Shown here piece after piece: positions 17,513 through 25,400 of a stretch of DNA of 64,000 nt. Source of the DNA: Streptomyces sp. SN-593 (GTDB taxonomy: Bacteria > Actinomycetota > Actinomycetes > Streptomycetales > Streptomycetaceae); the NCBI RefSeq assembly GCF_016756395.1, contig NZ_AP018365.1:1619501-1683500 (forward strand), given 5' to 3'. How positions within the stretch are numbered: the first letter of the stretch is position 1; every line of letters starts with the position of its first letter. A program made the translations under genes and the position numbers. The notes under the pieces are model-generated. The model saw only the letters and a program-made list of their open reading frames with translations, made no database searches and was not told the origin of the DNA.

Positions 17513-17683
17513 GCCACGGCAACCCCTCGCGCCCCGGTGGCGACTTGGGTACGCACCGACCCTTCCGCCCCAGCGCGGGCGGAGGTTCCGGGGCGCGGCG
17601 GTACCCCCATGATCGCCGCGCCCCGGGGTGCCCGGGGCGCGGCGCGGGCCATGGGCGCCGGGTCGGCGGTGTCCCGCCGCGCG

Positions 17684-18934
17684 TCACGGCCGCAGGGCCT
17701 CCCGCACCGCCGCCAGATCCGCCTCGCCGGCCAGGCCCGCGTGGTAGAGCCTCAGTTCGGTGGCGCCCAGAGCCGCGGCGTGGGCCGCGTCGGCGGCGAG
17801 GGTGCCGGGGCTGCCGCCCATGCCGGCCACCACCGTGAAGTTCGCGGCGAGCACGGTGTCCTCGCGCCGGTGCGCGGCGAACGGCGTGAGGACCGCCTCG
17901 CGGGCGGCCGGGCCGCCGGTGCAGGGCAGCACCAGGCCGTCGGCGTGGCCGAGGATGTGCGCGGGATCGACCCCGGCGTTGGCGCCGCAGCGGTACGGCA
18001 CGGGGTCGGCGTGCATCAGCACCTGGAAGCCGGGCGCGGCCGCGGCCCGGACCGCGGCGATCGCCTCGGCCTGGAGCGAGCCGGCCGTGCGGACGCGCCA
18101 GTCGAGGGTGAGCGCGGCGGCCTCGGCGCCGAGCAGCCGCTCGATGCCGTCCATGCCACCGCCCCCCGCGCCCGGCCCGCCGCCCGCCGCGCCGCCCGCG
18201 CCGCCGGTTCCGGCGCCGTCCGCCGTCCCGCCGTCCGCCGCCCCGGACCAGACGGGCGCCAGCGCGGCGCGCACGGCGGCGGCGAGCCGGTCCGGGTCGG
18301 CGCCGAGCCCGGCGTAGCCCTCGCGGCAGTGCGGGCAGAAGCAGAGCGACATGAGGTAGGAGGCCGCGTCGCCGAGCGGTACCCCGCCGATCTTGTCGTG
18401 GGCGTGCAGGTGCGCCAGGCCGTACCAGCCGAGGGACTCAAGCTCGGTGCCGAGGGCGCCGGGTCGGGGGGCGGCCTCCACGGCCAGCTCCACCAGGTAG
18501 GCGCGGACGGCCGGTTGGGCGATGCAGGGCGCCCAGGGGTAGCGGTCGCCGTAGGCGTTGACCACGCTGGTGTCCGGATGTTCGGCGCCCAGGCGGGAGT
18601 TGTGGGCGAGCACGACCCAGGTGTGCACGTCGAGGCCCGCGGCCGCGAGCGCCGCCGCGGCCGTGCCGTAGGCGTCCTGGTCGCCGCCGGTCCACTCGCC
18701 CGCCGGGTACGGGCGCAGCGCGTGGCGCCGCCAGCGGCCGGGGTCGGGCGGGTAGAGCACGGCGGCGTGCGCCGCGGTGACCACGCGGTGGCGCGGGTGG
18801 CGCGGGGTCAGGGCGCGGGTGGAGTGGTAGGCGGCGGCGAGGGTCACCTGCCCGACGCCGAGGGCGGCGACGCGGTCGGCTGCGGCGGGGTCGCCGACGA
18901 CGTCCCAGGGGTAGAGGAAGGCGGAGGTCCTCAT
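17684..18934 (-). CDS. Unknown protein, possibly TIM-barrel/glycosidase-like, linked to the KDG dehydratase
   Basis: A 416-residue soluble protein I cannot assign to a named family. Features: MRTSAFLYPWDVVGDPAAA at the start, aromatic/acid motifs (WTGGDQDAYG; LESLGWYGLAHLHAHDKIGG), a CxCxxC cluster (LCFCPHCREGY), and repeated hydrophobic strands (VHTWVVLAHNSRL; ILGHADGLVLPCTG) like an alpha/beta barrel. It resembles uncharacterised glycoside-hydrolase-like barrels by eye. A Gly/Ala-rich insertion sits near 230-260. ATG 18934 is the conservative start. A GTG at 19051, one base beyond the dehydratase stop, would add 39 low-complexity residues and suggests translational coupling. Neighbourhood makes a role in uronate or oligosaccharide metabolism plausible. 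Confidence 0.7.
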   Translation of the reverse strand: MRTSAFLYPWDVVGDPAAADRVAALGVGQVTLAAAYHSTRALTPRHPRHRVVTAAHAAVLYPPDPGRWRRHALRPYPAGEWTGGDQDAYGTAAAALAAAGLDVHTWVVLAHNSRLGAEHPDTSVVNAYGDRYPWAPCIAQPAVRAYLVELAVEAAPRPGALGTELESLGWYGLAHLHAHDKIGGVPLGDAASYLMSLCFCPHCREGYAGLGADPDRLAAAVRAALAPVWSGAADGGTADGAGTGGAGGAAGGGPGAGGGGMDGIERLLGAEAAALTLDWRVRTAGSLQAEAIAAVRAAAAPGFQVLMHADPVPYRCGANAGVDPAHILGHADGLVLPCTGGPAAREAVLTPFAAHRREDTVLAANFTVVAGMGGSPGTLAADAAHAAALGATELRLYHAGLAGEADLAAVREALRP

Positions 18935-19052
18935 GGCGGCGGCCGGACGGGAGACGGGCCCGGTGGCGGAAGCGGAAACGGAAACCGGAGCGGCGGACGC
19001 GGATACCGGAGCGGTGGCGGCGGACGCGGACGGCGTCTGCTCGGCGCCCACG

Positions 19053-19985
19053 TCAGTGCTCGCCGAGCAGCGCCAGGCCGCGCTCGATGAGTTCGCCCAG
19101 CTCCTTGACGTGGGCCGGGGCGGGTTCGGACAGCGGCGGCCGCACCTCGCCGACGTCCAGCCCCCGCAGCCGCACACCGGCCTTGACCAGCGAGACCGCG
19201 TAACCGCGGCCCTGGTTGCGGAGGTTGACCAGCGGCCGGTAGAAGCCGTCGAGCAGCTTCCGCACGGTGGCGTCGTCGCCCGTGGTGAGCGCGCGGTGGA
19301 AGGCGAGCGCGATCTCGGGCGAGAACGCGTACACCGCCGAGGAGTAGAGGGTGACGCCGATGCCGCGGTAGGCGAGGCCGGTGAGTTCGGCGGTGGGCAG
19401 GCCGTTGAAGTACAGGAAGGGGTGGCCGGGCAGCTCGGCGCGGACGGTGCTGATGATCCGCTGCATGAGGTCGAGGTCGCCGACGCCGTCCTTGAGGCCG
19501 ATGATGTTCGGCACCTTCGCGAGGGCGACGACCGTCTCGGGGGTGAAGACGGCGTTGTCGCGCTGGTAGACGATGACGTCCAGTCCGGTGCCCGCGGCGA
19601 GCGCCGTGTAGTGCCGCAGCAGGCCGTCCTGGTCGGCCACCACCAGGTAGGGGGGCATCGCGAGCAGGCCGTCGGCGCCCGCCCGTTCGGCCACGGCGGC
19701 GTACTGGAGCGCCAGGGCCGTGCCGTACCCGGCGCCGGCCACCACCGGCACCCGGCCGGCCGCCTCCTCGACGGCCGCGGCCACGCAGGCGCCGAACTCC
19801 TCGGGGGCCAGCGCGTGGAACTCGCCCGTGCCGCAGCAGACGAAGGCGGCCGCCGCCCCGGCCTCGATGCCCGCGCGCACGTGCGCGCGGAAGGCGTCGA
19901 GGTCGAGCGAGCCGTCGGAGTCGAACGCCGTCACGGGAAAGAACAGCAGACCGTCAAGTCGCTCGGCGAGCGCGGGCGAGGTCAT
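19053..19985 (-). CDS. kdgD: 5-dehydro-4-deoxyglucarate dehydratase (DHDPS/NAL superfamily)
   Basis: A 310-residue cytoplasmic aldolase-fold enzyme that converts 5-dehydro-4-deoxyglucarate to 2,5-dioxopentanoate with loss of water and CO2. Family markers: LLFFPVTAFDSDGSLD at the N-terminus, CGTGEFHAL (about 51-59), Tyr140 in VIVYQRDNAVFT, and the Schiff-base Lys165 in IIGLKDGVGDLDLM. The KDGVGD and YQRDN forms are those of KDG dehydratases rather than DapA. ATG 19985 has GAGGGGGA six bases upstream; in-frame ATGs further up lie in the operator region. Its product is the substrate of the aldehyde dehydrogenase at 12044, and its gene diverges from uronate dehydrogenase. Confidence 0.93.
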   Translation of the reverse strand: MTSPALAERLDGLLFFPVTAFDSDGSLDLDAFRAHVRAGIEAGAAAAFVCCGTGEFHALAPEEFGACVAAAVEEAAGRVPVVAGAGYGTALALQYAAVAERAGADGLLAMPPYLVVADQDGLLRHYTALAAGTGLDVIVYQRDNAVFTPETVVALAKVPNIIGLKDGVGDLDLMQRIISTVRAELPGHPFLYFNGLPTAELTGLAYRGIGVTLYSSAVYAFSPEIALAFHRALTTGDDATVRKLLDGFYRPLVNLRNQGRGYAVSLVKAGVRLRGLDVGEVRPPLSEPAPAHVKELGELIERGLALLGEH

Positions 19986-20293
19986 CGGGTGTCCCCCTCG
20001 GAGCTGGTCGGCGCGGGACGCGCCCTGGTCATTCATGTCCATATTCCACGTCCATATTCGTGAACGCTGCCACGCTAGGCGAGGTGCCCGGTACGGGTCA
20101 AGCGGACGAACCATCCCTCGCCCGCCCGCATACCACCGATACATGTCTATGTATCTGAATAACATTCACGGATATACTCGTCCAGCCCCGTCCGCACCGC
20201 ACGCCCCACCCGTCCGGCCCCCGCTCCGTCCCGCCCGCTCGGCCCGCCCCCGCGAGACCGGGTGCGGGCCGGCCGCCGCACCAGGAGGAACCC
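19986..20293. promoter_or_regulatory. Divergent control region between kdgD and udh
   Basis: This 308-base gap has no gene but dense control sequence. Leftward promoter: TTGACC (20096-20101), 18-base spacer, TAGCGT (20072-20077). Just downstream of its start is a direct repeat, GTCCATATTC at 20037-20046 and 20050-20059. ATATTCGTGAA (20054-20064) is nearly the reverse complement of TTCACGGATAT (20165-20175). Rightward -10: TATACT (20173-20178), with a perfect palindrome GATACATGTCTATGTATC (20138-20155) and TGAATAACATTCA (20156-20168) right upstream, where -35 would be. This implies at least one repressor acting on both genes. GntR/FadR-like half-sites are possible, but no GntR gene is in view. 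Confidence 0.6.
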
Positions 20294-21235
20294 ATGACCG
20301 CACCCCGCACCATCCTGCTCACCGGCGCCGCCGGCGGGCTCGGCACCCTGATGCGCGACCTGCTGCCGCCGTACGGCTACGACCTGCGCCTGCTCGACAT
20401 GCGGCCGATCAAGCGGACGGCAGGCGAACGGGCGGCGGACGAGCGGACGGCCGACGAGCGGACGGCCGACGCGGACGGCGCCGCCGACGCGAACACCGTG
20501 GGCCGGGAGGCCGAGACGGGCCAGGCGGGCACCCGCCGGGTGATCACCGCCGACCTCGCCGACCGCGACGCGCTGCGCGAGGCCGTCCACGGAGTGGACG
20601 CGGTGCTGCACCTGGCCGGCATCTCCGTGGAGTCCACCTTCGACAAGATCCTCGCGGCGAACATCCAGGGCACGCACAACCTCTACGAGGCGGTCCGCGA
20701 GGAGGGCGTCCGCACCGGGGGCGCGCCGCCGCGGGTGGTCTCCGCCTCCAGCAACCACGCGGTCGGCTTCACCCCGCGCCCGCGCGGCGGCGACCCGCTG
20801 ATCCCGATCGACACCCCGCGCCGCCCCGACACCTTCTACGGGCTGTCCAAGTGCTTCGGGGAGGACCTCGCCCAGCTCTACGCCGACCGGCACGGCATCG
20901 ACACCGTCTCGGTCCGGATCGGCTCCTGCTTCCCCGAGCCGTCGAACGTGCGGATGCTGTCGGTCTGGATGAGCCCCGCCGACGGCGCCCGGCTCTTCCA
21001 CGCCGCCCTGACCGCCGGCACCACCGGGCACACCGTCGTCTACGGCTCCTCCGCCAACACCCGGCTGTGGTGGGACCTCGCCCCGGCGCGGGCGCTGGGC
21101 TACGAACCCCGGGACGACTCCGAGGTGTTCGCCGCGCGGCTGATCGCCGAGCAGGGCGAGCTCGACCCGGACAACCCGGCCCACGCCCACCTCGGCGGCG
21201 CCTTCTGCACCGACCCGCCGATGTGGCCGTACTGA
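20294..21235 (+). CDS. udh: Uronate dehydrogenase (NAD-dependent, extended SDR type)
   Basis: A 313-residue enzyme oxidising D-glucuronate or D-galacturonate to the aldarolactone. Rossmann motif GAAGGLG (11-17), the LHLAGISVESTFDKIL block, SASSNHAVGF, the catalytic YGLSK (Tyr182, Lys186) with CFGE, and VRIGSCFPEPSNVRMLSVW follow the characterised Agrobacterium and Pseudomonas enzymes phrase for phrase, as far as I recall them. ATG 20294 has AGGAGG upstream. Odd point: residues about 40-80, between the second strand and ADLADRDAL, are an Ala/Asp/Arg-rich insertion with a duplicated ADERT unit that characterised enzymes lack. Product would still need lactone hydrolysis or isomerisation and dehydration before kdgD; those genes are not in the window. 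Confidence 0.93.
   Translation: MTAPRTILLTGAAGGLGTLMRDLLPPYGYDLRLLDMRPIKRTAGERAADERTADERTADADGAADANTVGREAETGQAGTRRVITADLADRDALREAVHGVDAVLHLAGISVESTFDKILAANIQGTHNLYEAVREEGVRTGGAPPRVVSASSNHAVGFTPRPRGGDPLIPIDTPRRPDTFYGLSKCFGEDLAQLYADRHGIDTVSVRIGSCFPEPSNVRMLSVWMSPADGARLFHAALTAGTTGHTVVYGSSANTRLWWDLAPARALGYEPRDDSEVFAARLIAEQGELDPDNPAHAHLGGAFCTDPPMWPY
20438..20467 (+). repeat. Two tandem 15-bp units inside udh
   Basis: GACGAGCGGACGGCC occurs twice head to tail, in frame, within the loop insertion of uronate dehydrogenase. It encodes the doubled DERTA unit. Confidence 0.85.
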
Positions 21236-21358
21236 CGGCGGGTAGCGCCGGACGGACAGCGCCGACGAGTGGAGGGCGGCGGCGGGCGGGCGGCGGGCGC
21301 CGGGAGCGCGGACAGAGTGTGTCGCCAGCCGGACAGGCGCAGGCGAAGGGACGGCGTC

Positions 21359-21377
21359 TTTGGTTAGGCTCACCTAA
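21359..21377 (+). promoter_or_regulatory. Iron box (DmdR/IdeR operator)
   Basis: TTTGGTTAGGCTCACCTAA differs at one base from the usual Streptomyces iron-box form TTAGGTTAGGCTCACCTAA. It lies 27 bases before the GTG of the siderophore-binding lipoprotein gene. Fe-bound DmdR/IdeR should repress the operon when iron is plentiful. Confidence 0.9.
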
Positions 21378-21403
21378 CTTCCCGACTCCAAGGAGCGCCG
21401 CCC

Positions 21404-22456
21404 GTGAACGCCCGCCCCCGAAGCACCGCCAAGGCCCCTGTCCCCAGCTCGCGGCGCGGCGTCCTGTTCGCGGGGGCCGCGCTGGCCTCGGGCGCCGCTC
21501 TGACGCTGGCGGGCTGCGGCTCCGACAAGAAGAGCGACAAGCAGGACAGCGCCAAGGACACCACGAGCGCCGCCGCCGGCGCCTTCCCGGTGACGGTGGC
21601 GGGCCAACCCGGCTCGCTCACCGTGAAGTCGGCGCCCAAGCGCGTGGCCGCCTACGGCAACGGCCGGGACACCGACCTCGCGCTGGCGCTCGGCGCGCCC
21701 CTGGTGCTGGCCAGCCGCAACAGCAGCTTCGCCGACGGGCGTTCGCCCTGGGCCCGCCCCGGCAGCGACGTGACGCTCGCCGACTCCACCGACGGCCTGC
21801 CGCTGGAGAAGATCGCCGCCGCCCGCCCGGACCTGATCCTGGCCGCCGACGACTACGCCCTCCAGGACGACTTCGCCAAGCTCAAGGCGATCGCGCCCAC
21901 CCTCGGCGTCAAGTCCGGCATCGGCAAGGACACCTGGGACGTGATGGCGCAGCGCGCCGGCGAGGCGCTGGGGCAGCGGGCCAAGGCGGACCAGTTGGTG
22001 GCGCAGGTCAAGGCGAAGATCGCCCAGGTCCGCACCGAGCACCCCGAACTCGCGGGCAAGACCTTCACGTTCGGCCCGGTGACGGCCGGACAGGTGTACA
22101 CGATCAGTAGCCCGGCCGACGCCTCCGCGATCTTCTTCAGCCAGCTCGGCATGACGCTCGCCCCGCAGGTGACCAAGCTGCCCGCGAGCAGCACCCCCGG
22201 CCGCGCCCAGATCTCCAGTGAGCGGCTGGACCTGCTGGAGGCCGACGTGCTGATCCTCACCTACCCCAACCCCAAGGACCAGGCGGCCTTCGAGAAGGGC
22301 GCGCTGTTCCGCAACCTCAAGGCGGTCAAGCGCGGCTCGTACATCGCGCTGGACTTCAAGACCGCGATCGCCGTCGCCTTCCCGTCGGTGCTGAGCATCC
22401 CCTACGGCCTGGACAGCGCGGTGCCGCAGCTCGTGAAGGCCGTGGCGGCCGCCTGA
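21404..22456 (+). CDS. Iron-siderophore ABC transporter substrate-binding lipoprotein
   Basis: A 350-residue extracellular lipoprotein. GTG 21404 has AGGAG 8 bases upstream. Signal: twin Arg, hydrophobic stretch, then LTLAGCGSD with the lipobox Cys near residue 38. A FecB/FhuD-type fold is indicated by VKSAPKRVAAYGNGRDTDLA, the LEKIAAARPDLILA motif and LDLLEADVLILTYP. The family binds ferric siderophores and delivers them to a permease. The iron box upstream and the ABC protein gene overlapping its stop by one base (TGATG) give a coherent iron-regulated uptake operon. Which siderophore is unknown; no biosynthetic genes are visible. Confidence 0.93.
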   Translation: MNARPRSTAKAPVPSSRRGVLFAGAALASGAALTLAGCGSDKKSDKQDSAKDTTSAAAGAFPVTVAGQPGSLTVKSAPKRVAAYGNGRDTDLALALGAPLVLASRNSSFADGRSPWARPGSDVTLADSTDGLPLEKIAAARPDLILAADDYALQDDFAKLKAIAPTLGVKSGIGKDTWDVMAQRAGEALGQRAKADQLVAQVKAKIAQVRTEHPELAGKTFTFGPVTAGQVYTISSPADASAIFFSQLGMTLAPQVTKLPASSTPGRAQISSERLDLLEADVLILTYPNPKDQAAFEKGALFRNLKAVKRGSYIALDFKTAIAVAFPSVLSIPYGLDSAVPQLVKAVAAA

Positions 22457-25400
22457 TGGGCCGCGGGCGGCAGCAGGACGGGGAACAGGCCGAGGCGCGG
22501 CGCGATCTCGCGGGCATCCAGCGGCCGGTACGCGGCCGGGTGACGGCCGCCGCCGTCATGGAGGCGCTGGCCGCCGCGCTCGCGGTGGCGCCGATGGTGG
22601 CCGTCGTCGAACTCGCCCGGCGGCTGCTGGACGGGGTGGACGCGCACGGCCGCTGGAGCGGCGACTCCGGCGGCCTGTGGACCGTCACGTGGTGGGCGGC
22701 CGGACTGCTCGCCGCGCGACTGGTGCTGTCGCTGCTGGCCGCGCTGGTCAGCCACCTCGCCGACGCCGACCTCGCGATCGCGCTGCGCCGGGCGCTCGCC
22801 GACCACCTCGCGGTGCTGCCACTGCGCTGGTTCGCCGGCGGGGTGTCGGCCCAGGTCAAGACGGTCGTGCAGGACGACGTGTCGGCGCTGCACCACGCCG
22901 TCGCCCACGCCAGGGGCGACCTCGCGGCGGCCGTGGCGGGCCCGGCCGTCGTGGTCGGCTACCTGCTGTGGGCGGACTGGCGGCTGGCGCTGCTCACCGT
23001 CGCGCTGGTCGGCGGCGCGCAGACGATCCGGATGCGGCTGGCCGCCAGGACCGCGGCGCCGCTGCGCCGGATCGGCGCGGCCCGCCTCGAACTGTCGGCC
23101 GCGACGATCGAGTTGGTGCGCGGTATCGCGGTCGCGAAGGCGTTCGGCGGGCAGGGCGCGCCGCGCCGCTTCACCGAGGCAGCCGCCGAGTACGCCGACG
23201 CGGGCGAGGAGGCGCAGGCCGGTTTCGCCAAGCAGCGCGGTCTGACCCGGGCCACGGTGGCACCGACCACGGTGCTGCTGCTCGTCACCGGCTGCGGGAT
23301 CGCGCTGGTCGGGGCGGGCTGGACCGACCCGGTGCGGGTGATCGCGTTCGTGCTGCTGGGCCTGGGCCTGTTCGAGCAGCTCACCCCGATCTACGCGGCC
23401 CGCGACCAGGCCCGCCGGGCCCGCGCGGCCGCGCACCGCGTCGCGGGCCTGCTGCGCGAGCCGGCCGAGGCCGTGCCCGCGCACCCGGCGGCCCTCGCGC
23501 TCGCCCCCGGTGCGGCGCCCACGCTCACCTTCGACGGCGTGCGCTTCGGCTACACCGAGGACCGCGAGGTGCTGCACGGCATCGACGCGGTGCTGCGGCC
23601 CGGCACCGTGACCGCCGTGGTCGGGCCGTCCGGCGCCGGCAAGTCCACGCTGGGGCTGCTGCCCGCCCGGTTCCAGGACGTGACCGGCGGCGCGGTGCGG
23701 CTGGACGGCACCGACATCCGCGAGTTGGACCGGGCCGAACTCCACCGCCACGTCGGGTTCGTCTTCCAGGACGTGGTGCTGCTGCGGCAGTCCGTCCGGG
23801 ACAACATCGCGCTCGGCGACCCCGGTGCGAGCCCCGAGCGGGTCGAGGCCGCCGCCCGCGCGGCCGCGATCCACGACCGCGTCCTGCAACTCCCGCGCGG
23901 CTACGACTCCGTGATCGGTGAGGACGCGCGGCTGTCGGGCGGCGAGGCGCAGCGCGTCTCCATCGCCCGCGCGCTGCTCGCCGACACCTCGATCGTCGTC
24001 CTGGACGAGGCGAGCGCCTTCGCGGACCCCGAGTCCGAGGCCGCGGTGCAGGACGCCGTGGCGCGGCTCGCCGCCGGCCGCACCCTGCTGGTCATCGCGC
24101 ACCGGCTGCGGACCGTCGTGGACGCCGACCAGATCCTCGTGCTCGACGCGGGCGAGGTGGTCGAACGCGGCACCCACCGCGACCTGCTGGCCGCGGACGG
24201 CGCCTACGCCCGCATGTGGCGGGCCCAGCACCCGCCCGAGAGCGCCCCGCCGGCGCCGCGCCCGGCCGAGGAGGCGGGGAGGACGGCCGTACCGCCGTCG
24301 GCGGTCGGCACGGCCGGCGGCGCGGCGGACGCCCCGGCGTCCGCCGACGGCACCGGTCTGCCCGCGGCGGAGGCCGGTTCGGACGCCGCCGCCGTCCATC
24401 CGGCACGCCCGGCCGGCCCGGGCGGCGTGACGGCGTCCGTCGGCGCGGACGGCGACGAGGCCGCCGCCTCCCGCGCCGCGGCGGCGGAGGGCACGGCAGA
24501 CGCCCCGGCGTCCGCCGCCTCCCCCGCGCCGCGGGCCCCGGGCGAGGCGGCTGCGACCGCGCCGGCGGCGACCGCGCAGGCCGGTGCGAAGACGGCCGGT
24601 GCGAAGACGCCCGACGGGAGGGCGTCCGACGGGAGGGCGTCCGACGGAAGGGCGTCCGACCCCGCCGCCCCGCAGGGCATCCTGCGGATGCTCGGCCGGG
24701 TGCTGGGCGACAGCCGGCGGCGGCTGGTGGCCGGCTACCTCGCCGCCACCGCGCTGTACGCGATCAGCGAGGGCGCCGCGTTCGGCCTGCTGGTGCCGCT
24801 GCTGACCGCGCTGCTGGAAGGCGACACGAGCCGGGCGGCACTGTGGCTGCCGGCCGAGGCCGCGGCGGTGGTGGTCGGCTGGTTCGCGCACTACGCGATG
24901 GAGATGCGCGCCCTGCGCCTGTCGGCGACCTGGCAGCGCGGCCTGTACGAGAAGCTGGGCGCGCACGTGGTGCGGCTGCCGCTGGGCTGGTTCGACGAGC
25001 GCAGGACCGGCGAACTCCCCCGGCTGATCGGGCCGGGCGTGGAGACGGTGACGCTCGGCGTGCGGCTCGCGCAGGTGCTGATCGGCGCGCTGGTCACGCC
25101 GGCCGTGATCTTCGTGTTCCTGCTCTGCTACGACTGGCGGATCGCGGTGTCGGTCCTGGTCACCGTCCCGGTGGTGCTGGCCGTGTTCGCGGTCGCCCGG
25201 CGGGTGACGGACCGGACGGAGGCCGAGCACGACGCGGCGGCGTCCGAGGCGGGTGCCCGGCTGGTGGAGTTCGCCGGCGCGCAGCCGGTGCTGCGGGCCT
25301 ACGGGCGCGACGCGGCGGACCGCGGCCTGCTGGGCGAGGCGCTGGAGGCGCAGCACCGCGCCGCGCGGCGCGAGGTGCTGGGCGCCCTGCCCGGCCAGAA

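Noticed and set aside
19986..20165. Longer kdgD reading frame starting at ATG 20165.
   Set aside because: It would run through the promoter and operator repeats and lacks family similarity; ATG 19985 has a proper ribosome site and matches the family N-terminus.
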